This document shows positions 36,138-48,665 of a stretch of DNA of 64,000 bases, piece by piece. The stretch's first letter is position 1; each line of letters begins with the position of its first letter. Source of the stretch: Calvatia gigantea (lineage: Eukaryota; Basidiomycota; Agaricomycetes; Agaricales; Lycoperdaceae); NCBI GenBank assembly GCA_025093985.1, contig JACAAK010000003.1, positions 1,860,001-1,924,000 on the forward strand. Reading direction: 5' to 3'. Below the pieces are notes generated by a model, which did no database searches, was not told the origin of the DNA, and was given only the letters and a program-made list of their open reading frames with translations. The position numbers were made by a program, and so were the translations under genes.

Positions 36138-37130
36138 ACGGATTTATATCCAGGGTGAGCTATATCTGGAACATACACCCGCTCTGAGCGCAGGACTTTT
36201 TCGTATTCATTCGCTCATTCACTACCTCACATACCCCTGCTTCCGGACCTTGTAGCTTATATCGCTTCATATTCACGTATTTAATTAATTACGTCATTCC
36301 TACCCACATATCAGACCCCAGGAATCTGAAGCACTACGTGCCCACCCAAGTTTCAACACCGCCCCAGAAGTGAATTGGGTCTGCATTGCATTGCCTTCAT
36401 AAGATGATATTCCATTTATACATCTGGCTTAGGGACCCGTCAATTCAGCTGACCTATCCTTCCGTTTCAACTTGCCGCACACCAGACAGCCATGCGACCC
36501 GGTCCATTGGTTGGCCTCAGCACGAATACAAATAATCCGGCTCATTGAATATTGAACGCTGTCAAAGGCCCCAGCAATTGTACCGAGTCCTCCTGAATGG
36601 ATAAGCAGCAGGCGCGCTATGTACCTAACTCGAAACTGGTTTGTGCGAACTACCAATGATTTTTCTAGTCCGTAGGGGGACGGTCTTCCTGGTGACCTGA
36701 TGGTGACGACACTACCGACACTCCCATCACCAGGCCATCTCAACGCGCTGCTCCAAGAGAACCGGTCTTGCTAAAGCATTCTCTAGTGTTTCATGGGCTT
36801 GAGTTGGTACTATAACGACCAGCATATCTGTTGTATCAGGGCTTGAAACTCCATGGCCAACGTCGCACTGGCAGTGGTATAAATTATGAATGACTCTGGA
36901 ATGAATCTCCTTGCTCTGGCTAGTGCAACGCGTTGACCGCGCCCCTCCCCCCCCGCCCACTCTTCCCTTCACTCCTCTCAGGCTGCTGCGCAGTCGATTC
37001 TATAGCCCTTTCGTTGTACGAAGGTCTTGCTCTTTATCTTTGCATTCCCTGGAGGAACGTTGCTTTACGGTACACCGTCAAACAGGCAATAAATATCCAA
37101 AAAAAAAAAGGAATATTGCAGCGAGCAACC
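36138..37130. other. Intergenic region between two secreted-protein genes
   Basis: About 1 kb without a supported gene. C-rich and pyrimidine-rich blocks (36940-37060) and an A-run (37099-37109) precede the next start codon and probably belong to its promoter and 5' leader. Confidence 0.55.
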
Positions 37131-38168
37131 ATGATCACGGTCACTAAATCCAAAGTTTGCATTTTCGCTCTGGTCGTCCTTTCGTCTTTATTCGATGGCG
37201 CTAGTATTGGAACCATTGGGTCTGGCTTGATGGTTCGCGCAACACCCACGCCTCAAAACCGAGGCTTTGCTACTCGGAATGTCGTTGAAAGGGATTATAA
37301 ACACAAGCCGGGACCAAGGAGGCTTGAATTTGGCCGTCAAGATGCAGAGGACGGAGATGGGGATACACTTGGAAGGCTGGTCAGAGATTATAACTTGTTG
37401 AGGGATGCTGTCCCTGCTGGTAAGTTCACTGGGGCATGTTTGGCTTACACTTTGAATACTGACCTGCTGATTAGCACCGGAGGGTAGTGACCTTCAGAAT
37501 GCATTGATACAGGAGGTCGATCAGAAGAAAGAAACCAGTACGTCTTCAGTTGGTGTACAGGTAAATACCAGATAATAATCGGGTCATATCTAGTCTTCCT
37601 GAAGTTCGGGCAAATAGTTCCAGACGATGGAACAGCCCCCGCACCTGGCGCGAGCACCGTCAACTGTAAGCTCAGGTTCCTCTCCCAATCCCACCTACTT
37701 CTGACTGTCACCACAATATGCAGCTGCGGACGGTGCCCTCGTAACTGTTATCCCAAATCCAGATGGCTCAATCATCATCGCTTCCAATGGACGAAATCAG
37801 ACCGTCTCTCTTGGTCCAACATCTCAGGCGGGAGCAGGCGATCAACAAGCCCCGCCAAGTCCGACTTCAAGTTCGATGACACCAACGAGTACAAGTACGG
37901 TTATGGCGATCAGTACGAGCACAGCGTCCGCGAGTGGGACGACGACTACACAGCCGCCTACAACTGCAAGTTCAACGACTGCTTCTGCTTCTGCGTGAGT
38001 TTTTACTTTTCCAAGTGTCTGGATGGAGCACTAATATAGGATTTTAGGTCGCGGAGCAATGCGGCAGTAGTTATGAGGCCGCTTGATATGTTGCCGACGT
38101 CTATGGCAATGAAGTCTTTATTTACTGTGACGGTTACAATGGCTTTGGGTGCCTGGAGCGTTTTGTAG
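37131..38168 (+). CDS. Secreted Ser/Thr-rich protein with likely GPI anchor
   Basis: About 270 residues in at least five exons. It opens MITVTKSKVCIFALVVLSSL, a signal peptide or N-terminal membrane segment. The first third is charged (K-H-K-P-G-P-R-R-L-E-F-G-R-Q-D-A-E-D-G-D-G-D). The second half has L-V-T-V-I-P-N-P-D-G-S-I-I-I-A-S-N-G-R, a possible N-glycosylation site N-Q-T, and a mucin-like run of Ser and Thr (S-T-S-T-A-S-A-S-G-T-T-T-T-Q-P-P-T-T). The C-terminus is hydrophobic, L-F-T-V-T-V-T-M-A-L-G-A-W-S-V-L, as for GPI addition. No catalytic domain recognised. Probably a heavily O-glycosylated wall protein; follows another such gene on the same strand. Confidence 0.72.
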
Positions 38169-38361
38169 TTTCCATTGGATGTTTCATAGTGAAGGGAACG
38201 ATAAATGAATTGTGGAAATAAAACCGATGTTCGCTGTTTAACCAAGGTCGGACTGAAAGTCAAGGGAAACTTAGACTTTTGAAAAATTCAGATCCAAACT
38301 GGAAGGAAAGTAATTATGCATCTCTAGAGCAAACATTCTAGTTCACATAGTCTCTTCCAGT

Positions 38362-39020
38362 TTATGCAGCATCTTCCATGTTCTTGTTAGTCTAGTAAAC
38401 ATAGATACAACGGTCAGAATGATTTGGGTAACGTGACTGATGTAAGGACGTACATGAGGATTGAAAAACAGTGCATTCATGCCCCAAGGGAAAGGCTTCC
38501 CCCTCTTGTTTAGGAAGTCGTAGCCAGGGGTCTCGGGGAGGTGGCCGCCGTTCTCCTCCTTGATATGTTCAACATGAGTAGCGTGCTCAGACTCGACGTT
38601 GTAGACCCATGCAGTGCAAACAGCAACTAGCCAACAAGAAAAAAAAAGTGAGCAAAACTATGATGCACACTAGGAGGTGGGGAAACTCACTAGCAGGGAC
38701 ACACACGTAGAAGCTGATTTTCAAAGAGAAGAGGATTAAGTGACATGCATGGGTTCACGCGGAAGAGAATGCACAGACCTGATCTTTCTCCAGAGGTCGG
38801 AGGTCTCTAAGAATTTTGAAGAAATTATTTAGCGTAATAAAATGCGGGTTGATAGACAAAGTAACTCACGAGCAGCGTGGTGTTGAAGGGCGTTATCCTC
38901 AGCAAGGAGTTTCTGTAGTCCGGAGTTCTCGGACTCGGCCACTGCTTGTGCAAAGCCGCGAGAACGGCGAGGCGCAGTACGAACGGCTGAGCGAAGGGTA
39001 GTACGAACAAGAGCAGACAT
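38362..39020 (-). CDS. COX13: Cytochrome c oxidase subunit VIa (COX6A/Cox13)
   Basis: Small regulatory subunit of mitochondrial complex IV in the inner membrane. The start at 39020 gives MSALVRTTLRSAVRTAPRRS, an Arg-rich mitochondrial targeting peptide. Across introns follow H-H-A-A-Q-T-S-D-L-W-R-K-I-S-F-Y-V-C-V-P-A, the start of the single membrane helix, then TAWVYNVESEHATHVEHIKE and KRGKPFPWGMNALFFNPH, the family's C-terminal signature. The last exon adds T-N-K-N-M-E-D-A-A. Four or five exons, about 140 residues, complete. It diverges from RPN2 with 199 bp between start codons and converges with the secreted-protein gene. Confidence 0.94.
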
Positions 39021-39219
39021 GTTGAATGTGTTAAAGGAACGGAAGGCGAAAACGGATTTGGGTGGTCGACTGAGGGTTATTTCGGAGTGAACAAACGCGG
39101 GCTTATTTGACTTTGTTATGATCAGAAGCTCCTGTCCGGATTTGGAACATGGGGGAGGACGCGTCACCTTCGTGAGGCGAAAACTCGTAAATAGCATATT
39201 TCGCTTTCACTCTCTAACG
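39021..39219. promoter_or_regulatory. Shared promoter of COX13 and RPN2
   Basis: A 199-bp stretch between two divergent start codons. No TATA box or copy of the yeast proteasome element GGTGGCAAA was found. Confidence 0.45.
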
Positions 39220-42200
39220 ATGGTTCGCCAACAATCGTCTGCTGCTGGTGTCCTTGCACTTCTCCAGGAGCCAGATATCGTCTTCAAACGCCATGCGCTT
39301 AAGGCCCTCAACCCACTTGTCCCCCAGTTCTGGGCGGAGATATCTGATCATATTGCGTTAATGTCAGTACCCTGATATGTTTTGTCTATTCTCCGCATAC
39401 CTATACTCCCGTCCTTAGTGAGTCGTTGTATGAGAATGACGAACTCCCAAAGGACGCACGGGACCAGGCAGCGTTGTTAGCCAGCAAGGTGTACTATTAT
39501 CTCGGTGAATACGATGACGCACTCGCCTTCGCGCTTGGAGCTGGAAAAGCATTCAACGATGAAGCTCGTACACCGGGATCAGAGGAGTATGTTGAAACTA
39601 TCGTGTGTGGGTGCACCTATCTTCTGTGGTCGAATCTCCGCTGATTAACTGTCCACTAGCTAAAGCGATTGACCGTTATATTGAGCTTCGGGCTGAAGAA
39701 CAGTCCGGCACAAGTAAAGAAAAGGTCGACCCCCGACTGCAAACAATCATTGAGGGCATATTTCAACGGTGTATCTCCGAAGGCGAATTCAAGCAAGTAC
39801 GTATATATACATAATTCGTAGCAATGGGATAATTTCTCAATCCATCTACCTCGATATTCTTAGGCAATTGGCATCGCTCTGGAATCTCGCAGACTCGATA
39901 TTGTCTCCGCAATCTACCAACAAATAAACGATGTTTCTTTAATCGCATATGCTATGGAAGCCGCTCTTGATACCGGATTCTCACTATCATACCGCGACCA
40001 TGTCCTTCGGTTCCTATTCCCCTTGTTTCCGCATTTGACAACCGGGGTGGGCTCGGCACATCTACACGCATTGACAAGATTACTGGTCACTCTCAGCGAC
40101 GTCTCATTAACCGTTCCCCTTCTGTCCTCGTTAGTCGAAAAAGAAAAACTTTTAGCTTATCAGTTAGCGTTCGATTTGGTCGAGGGAGGCTCGCAGGATT
40201 ACTTAGAGCATCTTCGCACTGAGCTACCGGAGGGTGATTTGGTATGTATCTGGTTCACGTCCAATTGTCACCCATTTATTCACTGAACTTTTTTTCGACC
40301 GCAGAAAACAAAGGAAATTTATGACAAACTTCGCGCAATCCTGACCGGAAAGGAATCCGTGAAATTGTACCTCGAGTTCCTCAAGCGAAACAACCAGACA
40401 GACCTCTTGATTCTCAAAAACTCCAAAGTAGGGCTAAATTTGGATTTGTTAACCTCTGATGCTCATTTCTTCGATTTAGGATGCCTTAGATCCCCGCTCA
40501 TCTGTATACCACGTCGCTCTGACACTCCAAAATTCCTTCATGCACGCCGGTACAACTTCGGACGTTTTCCTGCGTGAAAATCTCGAGTGGCTTGGCCTTG
40601 CCAACAACTGGTCTAAATTCTCAGCAACTGCAGGTCTTGGCGTTATCCACAAGGGTTATTTTGAGCAGGGGATGACCATTCTCAACCCATATCTGCCAAC
40701 CAGTGGTGGTAGTAACATACAAGGAGCCAACTATTCTGAAGGCGGTGCGCTTTACGGTCTTGGTCTCATAAACGCTGGGTGTGGAAGTGATGTCACAAAC
40801 TATCCTCCGCGAGGCTCTTCGCAATGCTTCCGGGGAAGTCGCGCAGCAGGGTGAAGTCGTCCAACATGGGGCCGCACTCGGTTTGGGTATTGCTGGCATG
40901 GGATCAAAAAGTCTGGAGGCATTTGAAGATTTAAAAAATGTGTTGTTCATGGATTCGGCCGTCGCCGGTGAGGCATCTGGATACGCAATGGGTCTCGTCA
41001 TGTTGGGCACTGCAGCTCCAGAACCTGTTCGCGAGATGCTGCAGTATGCTCACGAAACGCAGCACGAGAAAATCATCCGTGGCCTTGCAATGGGAATTGC
41101 GTTTATTTATTATGGACGCCAGGAGGAAGCAGATGAGATGATCAAGACCATGCTGGCCGAGAAGGTATGTGTATATTCGTCCGGATATACCGCAACATGT
41201 TGATTTTTTGATCAAGGATCCTATCCTCCGATATGGAGGTGTTTATACCCTCGCACTGGCCTACGCAGGCACCTCCAACAACAAGGCCGTCCGCCAACTC
41301 CTACACATTGCCGTATCAGACGTTTCTGATGATGTACGACGAGCAGCCGTCACATCGCTCGCCTTCTTGCTCTTCAAGAACCCCAGCCAAGTACCCAGGA
41401 TCGTGCAGCTGCTGAGTGAGAGTTATAATGCCCACGTCCGTTGTGGTGCAACCCTCGCTCTGGGTATTGCCTGTGCGGGAACAGGCCTCCAGGACGCCGT
41501 GGAAATCCTCGAGCCAATGACGAAGGACAGTGTTGATTTTGTTCGTCAAGGCGCATTTATCGCGCTTGGCATGATTCTCGTCGAGCAATCTGAGATGTCG
41601 TCGCCCTCGTTCTCGACAACTCGCAGCCGCTACCAGAAGATAATTGGGGACAAGCATGAAGACCCCATGGCACGCTTTGGTGCTGCTATCGGTCAGGGCT
41701 TCATTGACGCCGGTGGTCGCAACGTCACGATCAGTCTCCAGAGTAGGGCAGGGAGCTCAAACACCAGTGCTATTGTTGGTATGGTTCTGTTTTGTCAATT
41801 CTGGTACTGGTATCCTCTTGCTCTCTCTGCTTGCCTGGCCTTCTCGCCAACCGGTATCATTGGCCTGAACGGTGACTTGAAGGTACCGTTTTATCATCGT
41901 CCTCCACCATCGCTGCTGATGTGTATCTATAGGCGCCTAAGTTCGAGTATATCTCGAACGCTAAGCCCAGCTTGTTCGCCTACCCTGTATCGACGAAGCC
42001 GCCGAAGAAGGAAACTATCACCAAGGCTGCCACTGCGGTTCTTTCAACCACTGCAAGGGCTAAGGCAAGGGAGAAGAAGAAGGCTGCCGCTGACGGCGAG
42101 GTGATGGATGTGGTAAGAAACTTCTTACTTTTGATGTCAAATCTCACCTCGTCGTAGGACGAAAAGCATGAACATAAAGCCGCTGAACCCGACGCAATGG

Positions 42201-42807
42201 AGGTTGAGGAAGCGGCTTCACCAAAAGACGGCGATGTCTCCCCTATCAACCGATCAATATCTAACCTTATCGACGAACCCAAGCCGTCATCTTCGTCCAT
42301 ACCCAAAAAGAAAGCAGAACCATCCCACGAACTTCGGCCTAATTTTTCGCGTGTAACGCCAGCACAGATAGCTTACATCTCGTTCCCCCCTAACGGGAGG
42401 TACCAACCCGTACGACCCGTCTCAACTCAGCCTATGGGGTCCAAGGGCACTGCAGCCACTAGCACGAAAGCCCCCAGTAAGCCTGGGTCGGCAGAGAAGT
42501 ACGCGGGAGGGGGTGGAATTCTTTTGCTCAGGGATTTGAGGCCGGATGATGAGGCCGAGTTTATTGAACTTGAGCCACCCCCAGTGCCTACTGCACCTGA
42601 ACCTCTCGCTCCCGTACCTGCGGCCCCGAATGGGGACGCTGTAGGATCTCAGTCCGGTCCTGCTGGGCCACATATCGCTCTTGATGAGAATGCGCCTGAG
42701 GCCGACCCCCCTGCTTCATTCGAGGTGCGTGTTGACTCTTGGATGTTTATCATATATTTGTTGCTGATGTTAGTAATTCTCAGTACCCTTTTGATAATGA
42801 TTCATAA
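39220..42807 (+). CDS. RPN2: 26S proteasome regulatory subunit RPN2 (with an apparent 1-base frame break)
   Basis: Largest scaffold of the proteasome base, carrying ubiquitin-receptor docking sites. Starts MVRQQSSAAGVLALLQEPD. Long helical PC repeats follow, for example E-G-G-A-L-Y-G-L-G-L-I-N-A-G, V-V-Q-H-G-A-A-L-G-L-G-I-A, A-F-I-A-L-G-M-I-L and A-R-F-G-A-A-I-G-Q-G-F. The Lys/Glu-rich C-terminal region (K-A-R-E-K-K-K-A-A-A) leads to S-F-E-Y-P-F-D-N-D-S across a last intron, so the stop lies at 42805-42807 rather than at the longer open frame's end. About ten exons and 1000 residues. Near 40799-40806 the frame moves by one base inside conserved sequence (V-T-N-Y, then L-R-E-A-L-R in another frame) with no room for an intron. 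Confidence 0.93.
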
Positions 42808-42939
42808 GGCGTCAATACCGATTGATTTGTGTCCAGCTGCTAGTTTCATAGAGTACAGTCACGATTACATATTGCCGCAATTCCCATTGTCTGTTCTTTC
42901 GCGGAATCCCACCGTTACTGCGAAAATTCCTGGCGGACT

Positions 42940-45074
42940 TTAGTCCTCAACATCCATTTTTTGGAGTAGTTTCAACGCTTTCTCTGATCGAGGGATGATA
43001 TCGGCTTCGAATGGGGCTGGGTGTCTATTTCAAGCCGTGGCTTGAGAACCATCGCATATGACGCAATAAAGGGGAGGGGGTCAGATACTCACACAACCAA
43101 CCCGCTGATAAAGTCCGGGGACCCGAGCTTCGCTTTGCCGTTCTCATCTCGTTTTGGAGAAATTGTAAACACTGCGAGTATCTGAACGATAGCTAGCCAA
43201 GCAGAATTAAGGGTTACGTAGCGACCAGGACAGATCCTGGAACAAGGTCAGTCCATGGTCAACGCGATATAAGATATATATGACCACACCGGCGACCGTA
43301 ACCGAATGCACCCATTGCAATTGGATCAAAATCCATGTTCTCGTTGAGGAAACGTTCAGGTTTGAACTTAAACGGTTCCGAGAATTGGCCTTCATTGTGG
43401 AAGACACCGTGAACGTTGGGTACAAAGACGGTACCTGGAGGGATGGGAGCATTGAATGAATTTCGAAGCTGGCTGGGGTGGTACAGTAACAACGTGAATT
43501 GGCGCACCAGCCGGGAAGTAGTAGCCCTTGTAAATATCTGGTTGTAGTAATCGATGGGGTACGGCTTCAAGTTCTTCTCAGCGGAAATTAAGACACTTTA
43601 ATAAAATGGTGAGCTGACCCAGCGGAGTCGGCGGAGCCCAGCGCAACAATTCTGAGATAATAGCATCAATGTATGAGAGCGAGGGGCGGTCGTCAAGGTC
43701 AGGAACTCTAGAACCACCCGTGACAGAATCGATTTCTTCGCGAGCGCGAGCCTGGACTTCAGGATAGTGAATCATCACAAGGATGAATGATGTGAGGACG
43801 GAAACGGTCTGTTATCATAAATGAAGGACGGTCACAACGCGAAAAGGAGATGGACGCACAGTGTCGGATCCAGCTGGAAGAGCAAATGGTCAACCCAATC
43901 GATGAAGTCCCATGAGGCAGGGCGAACCTAGATATGCTATGCCAGCTGCGTTCCGGATGATCGCTTCCTCGGTTTCATCCTTTGTCAGGTTATCCGATAC
44001 AAAGCAAGACCCAATATTTCCTGAATTCTAAGGGAACCTGTAAGTTGGAAGCCAGACACGAGAGGTGCCTCCTACTAATTGCTCCTTTGCCTGGTTGAAT
44101 GGAACGTCCCGTAGTTCCTTGGCATATCGCCCGTTTGCCAAAGCATTTGCTTTGAAGCCAGCACCTGGGAACCACGCTAAATTACGACAATCTACTGTTA
44201 ACGAGCGGGACGGGTACTGTTGATTTGATTTTTGGCGTACTTGGGATATATTTGAGAATCGGCATTACGTCCACAATGTTCGAACCAATGTGCACGGCTT
44301 GCAAAAGTCCTTTTATTGCTCTGTCTGCTAGCGCAACATAATAATCTTCCTCTGTTGTGACGTCGTGATCATACGTGAGCTTGAGAATGATTGTCCCAGC
44401 AAATCTGGGGGGGATATAGGGGAAATTGTTCTTTACTACTTGGGAGTACTCACTGTCGTATGTGGCCACGGAATTTATCTGGAGATTTGAGAAACTGATT
44501 CAGGAGAGTTTTTGCTGCCTTGCGGATAACCGGGAAATGTGTGGGTATGTTTTTCTGCTGAAAATACTGATGGAAAACCTTGCGGTGTTTCCTAGCTTCG
44601 GCTCAGCTCCGTGGTGTTACCATCACGGGCAGGAGCTTTACATACCTCCAACGTTCGCCGTAGCGCATATGTGCAAAATCCCAACCCCAGCTCATGAGCT
44701 CGTTTGCCAGGACCTGATTAACAAGGCTTGACCTCGCCCCAGAACAATAAAGAATACCAGGCACATACCATTCGAGGACGATCAGCTGTGATGGCAGACC
44801 TACGATCCAGAAGTTCACGAATGTCTTCGAGGTTGTTCAGAATGACGGTCGGTGAACCCAAGGTTTCGACGTAGACGATATCACCATAAACTTTCTTCCA
44901 TTCTGTGTATGTGAGCCAGGAGTTCTTGTGTGGTATATCAGAGATGTTCCCAACAATAGGCCAGCCTTTGGGTCCCGGGGGTAGGCGCCTCAAAGAACCC
45001 TTTCCAGATCTCCGGACCAGATATACGGCCAGGAGTATGGTAGAAGTTAGCAATGAGGCCTTCCAGGTGAGCAT
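42940..45074 (-). CDS. Cytochrome P450 monooxygenase
   Basis: Heme-thiolate monooxygenase, anchored in the ER by the hydrophobic N-terminus (MLTWKASLLTSTILLAVYLV); an upstream in-frame ATG at 45182 would add 36 residues. The proline hinge R-L-P-P-G-P-K-G-W-P follows. Helix C has W-G-W-D-F-A-H-M-R-Y-G-E-R-W-R. The I-helix has A-G-S-D-T, the K-helix E-L-L-R-W (ExxR), and the region before the heme P-E-R-F-L. The heme loop F-G-Y-G-R-R is joined by splicing to I-C-P-G-R, with the cysteine ligand. Ends K-M-D-V-E-D. About ten exons. It resembles the large agaric P450 families using O-methylated or other secondary metabolites, but substrate and family number cannot be assigned. Stop codon 132 bp from that of convergent RPN2. 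Confidence 0.92.
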
Positions 45075-46336
45075 GCTATACACGGGGAGGTAGAATCTAT
45101 GGCTCGTTTTATGTTCCGGGTGCTTTTGTATTGGGAAGTTGGGAAGATTTGTCACTTGAGGCTTGACTAAGGAGGAACTCATCGCAACTATATTATCTTT
45201 GTGGAAAGCTCCAATCAGCTGCCTGGCTCCCGCTCCTGTCGGGCCGTTACTTCTTTTGATCCCCCCTTCAAGCTTCTATCATGAACATGGATGAAGGCTT
45301 CACAGGACCGCTAGCAGGGTCCTCTCCTAATCCCCGATCGTCTCCGCATGGGGAGACAGATAGCTGAGAGGCGGCGGGTGTTGAGTGTGAGTTGCAAAGC
45401 GAAAAGACACTCGGAACCTCAGCAAACCGTGGGAAGGCTGTTAAATCGCGAAGTCTTTGCAGCAAAATAGGAAGTTTTTTCAGTTCAGCGCGGGAGAAAC
45501 TGTTAATATTTCAGTAATAACTTAGTTAGATCATCGATCAACATCCCCCATATTACAGACTCTCGCCGAGGGAGGATATTGACCTTCTGCTCGTGTCCTT
45601 CATGTGCACATCCATTCTTGATCTTGATCCAAATTCGGGTTGATCATAAATATAGACCCTAATATTGATCAGTCGGTGGACACCCCTGTCGAGAGTTGGC
45701 ACCTTCGGCTGTAAAAGTTGTGTTCAAACTACAAAAATTGCCCCGTCCAGCAGGGTTGATAAATGGTTGATATTGGGGACTTCTCGGGGTTAGGGCGATG
45801 GGGCCTTCCAGAGTTTGAAGATATTGTGTGCACACTTCTCCGGGGAATCGGCCGGGCAGGGGTGCACAGCCAAAATATCATCCTTAAGGGACTTCCAGTT
45901 CCGGAACCCTTCTGGGACGTAAATTTGCAGACTTGTGGCGGCTCGTGGCCTCGTTTCGGGTGGAGACCCCCGAGGATCACAGCACACTGCATCAATATCC
46001 CTCAATACGAGATTATTCCGCGTGATATGTGATAGGATGTGAGTAAGCTATGTACTGAAGAGGCGGAAGGATGCTTCAAACATAACAGGTGAACGTCATC
46101 GTGTGTGTACGACGGGATGAGGTAGAACTGGTGTCCGTATATGTTTGTCAAGGGGGAGATAATGATGAAGTTATCAAGTGACAGGGTCACAATCTTGGAT
46201 GATAATTGATCACGTTCTTTGTGTCACAGCTGCAATGGAGATCGAAGGGGGTTGAACCAACTTTCTTCCCTTTCTTTCTTACCTCCATCCTTACAACTCT
46301 TTCACCTCGTGTCTCTGGAATAGATCAGCTAAAGCA
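45075..46336. other. Intergenic region between divergent P450 and importin alpha genes
   Basis: About 1.26 kb with no supported gene; 45075-45182 may belong to the P450 if the upstream ATG is used. CT-rich sequence (46260-46310) lies before the importin start. Confidence 0.55.
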
Positions 46337-48232
46337 ATGGATTCTCTTTCTGAGTCGCGCACCATGAAGGCTAGGAGAGAGGGTACGTTGTTCAATTGTC
46401 TCATCGTGATTAGCAGACCAACACACGCGCCTCAACAGCCTACAAGGGCAAGACCGGCCTGAAGACCGATGAGCTCAGGCGTCGCAGGGAGGAACAGCAG
46501 GTCGAGATTCGGCGACAAAAACGGGAGGAGAACATTTCTAAGAGGCGTAACTTCCTTCCTGCTTCAGGCGGCGACTCAGACGATGAAATTGGTGGTGGCA
46601 CATGGGATCTTCCCGTATCTATTTATTTCCTTCCCGTTTTCTGTGTTCGAATCAACTAATGCATGCTTTATCAGCTTGCAGAAGAGATGATCCGTGGCGT
46701 CTTCTCGGATGACCCTGAAGGCCAGCTAGACGCGACTACCAAGTTCCGAAAGTTACTATCGAAAGAAAAGAATCCTCCCATTGAGCGTGTAATTGAGTGT
46801 GGAGTTGTTCCTCGGTTCGTGGAATTTCTGAGGACTGGGCATTCCATGCTACAGGTATGCCGCTCGTGCCGGTGCCAATAAACTCAGGTGTCTTATATCC
46901 TTTCAGTTTGAGGCTGCTTGGGCTTTGACTAATATCGCCTCCGGCACCGCTGAACATACCCAAGTCGTCATCAATGCTGGGGCCGTCCCTGAGTTCATCA
47001 ATCTCCTTTCGTCCCCCGTCCTGGATGTCCGTGAGCAGGCAGTCTGGGCATTGGGTAATATTGCTGGTGACAGTCCACAATGTAGGGACTATGTTCTCCA
47101 AGCCGGTGCCTTGCGCCCTCTTTTGGCTCTCTTGAGTGAGCAGCATAAACTCAGCATGCTCAGGAACTGCTACCTGGACGTTGAGCAACTTCTGTCGTGG
47201 AAAATCGCCCCAGCCCGACTGGGAACTGGTAAGTACTCTGTTCTCGAGCCGTTCTGGATTTCTCACTGGTCGTCCGCTTAGATTTCCCCTGCCCTCACTG
47301 TTCTGACCAAGCTCATCTACTCCCTTGATGACGAAATTCTCATTGACGCTTGCTGGGCTATCTCCTACCTCTCTGACGGTTCAAATGACAAGATCCAGGC
47401 CGTCATAGAATCGGGTGTCTGTCGGCGCCTTGTCGACCTCCTCATGCACCCGTCCACGGCTGTCCAAACTCCAGCACTCCGCTCCGTCGGCAATATCGTT
47501 ACCGGTGACGATCTCCAAACTCAAGTGGTTATAGCCTCCGGTGCCCTTCCTGCTCTCCTGTCTCTCCTGTCTTCACCCAAGGATGGGATCAGGAAGGAAG
47601 CCTGCTGGACTATCTCCAACATTACAGCTGGGTCCCCTCCCCAAATTCAGGCAGTCATCGATGCAAATATCATTCCTCCTCTGATCAACATTCTCTCGAA
47701 CGCTGATTTTAAGACGAGGAAGGAGGCGTGTTGGGCAATCTCCAATGCTACGTCTGGAGGCTTGCAAGAACCCTCCCAAATTCGGTACCTCGTTTCCCAA
47801 GGGTGCATCAAGCCTCTTTGCGATTTATTAACTATGATGGATAACAAGATTATTCAAGTCGCTCTCGATGGCCTTGACAACATCCTGAAAGTTGGAGAAA
47901 TGGACAAACTTGCGACAGGCCCTGGTGTAGTCAACCAATACGCGCTCTTTGTTGAAGAAGCCGGAGGAATGGTCACTATCCACAACCTCCAACAACACGA
48001 TAACTTGGAGATCTATAAAAAGGCCTTCAATATCATGGACAAATACTTCCCTGATGAGGAGGAAGTTGATACTAACATCAGCGCTCCCACAGTCGACTCG
48101 AGTGGCGCTTTTGCTGTGAGTCTTTGTTCTCCTATAATCTGGCGTCAAGGAGGCAGCGTCTCACGAGTTTGTTTCTAGTTCCACTCCGACGTCAATGTTC
48201 CTCAAGGTGGATTCAGCTTCGGCCAGCAGTGA
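46337..48232 (+). CDS. SRP1: Importin subunit alpha (karyopherin alpha, SRP1), with an apparent 1-base frame break
   Basis: Adapter that binds classical nuclear localisation signals and imports cargo with importin beta. Starts [20 protein letters not shown]; the importin-beta-binding domain follows ([20 protein letters not shown]). Armadillo repeats then run through the protein: [39 protein letters not shown] and [14 protein letters not shown], with the Trp/Asn ladder that contacts cargo. The last exon gives G-G-F-S-F-G-Q-Q. About seven exons and 530 residues. At about 47168 one extra T shifts the frame between L-R-N and [12 protein letters not shown], an invariant stretch without room for an intron. 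Confidence 0.93.
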
Positions 48233-48665
48233 GCGGAAGATTTCTGTGGATTATGTTGTAATGAATGTCCCTTCCGCTGTTGCCTTGATCCTTGTATCAT
48301 GTGTTTCATACTTCTCTGTTTTTTACTATTTTTACAACCTGTTTCCATGGTTGGCGGCGACCAGTCTGCGTGTTACTCTCTTCAATTCTTGATCGAATGA
48401 GCAAACTATTCTTTACACGTCTCCCGTCCCATGATAACTTGTATCTTTGCCCGCTTCCCTCTTCTTCCACTCGCTTCGTATTCAAGTTCAATTAGTCTAG
48501 AGTTCACTTTTATTTTCCACGATGCCACACGATTGCAATTTTCTTTCAACTCACCGTCGCAGTTAAACGAATTAATTGATCCCGAACTATACATCACATC
48601 CCTTGTTTACATAACCTCACTCAGAAAGCAAAATACGCTGCCCTTACTTTCAAGCATTGTACTTC
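48233..48665. other. Intergenic region, importin alpha to LSM5
   Basis: About 430 bp of T-rich 3' flank and promoter; no gene seen. Confidence 0.6.

Noticed and set aside
42721..42943. C-terminal extension of RPN2 with a hydrophobic segment
   Set aside because: It is an unspliced intron read-through; splicing gives the conserved Y-P-F-D end and a stop at 42807.
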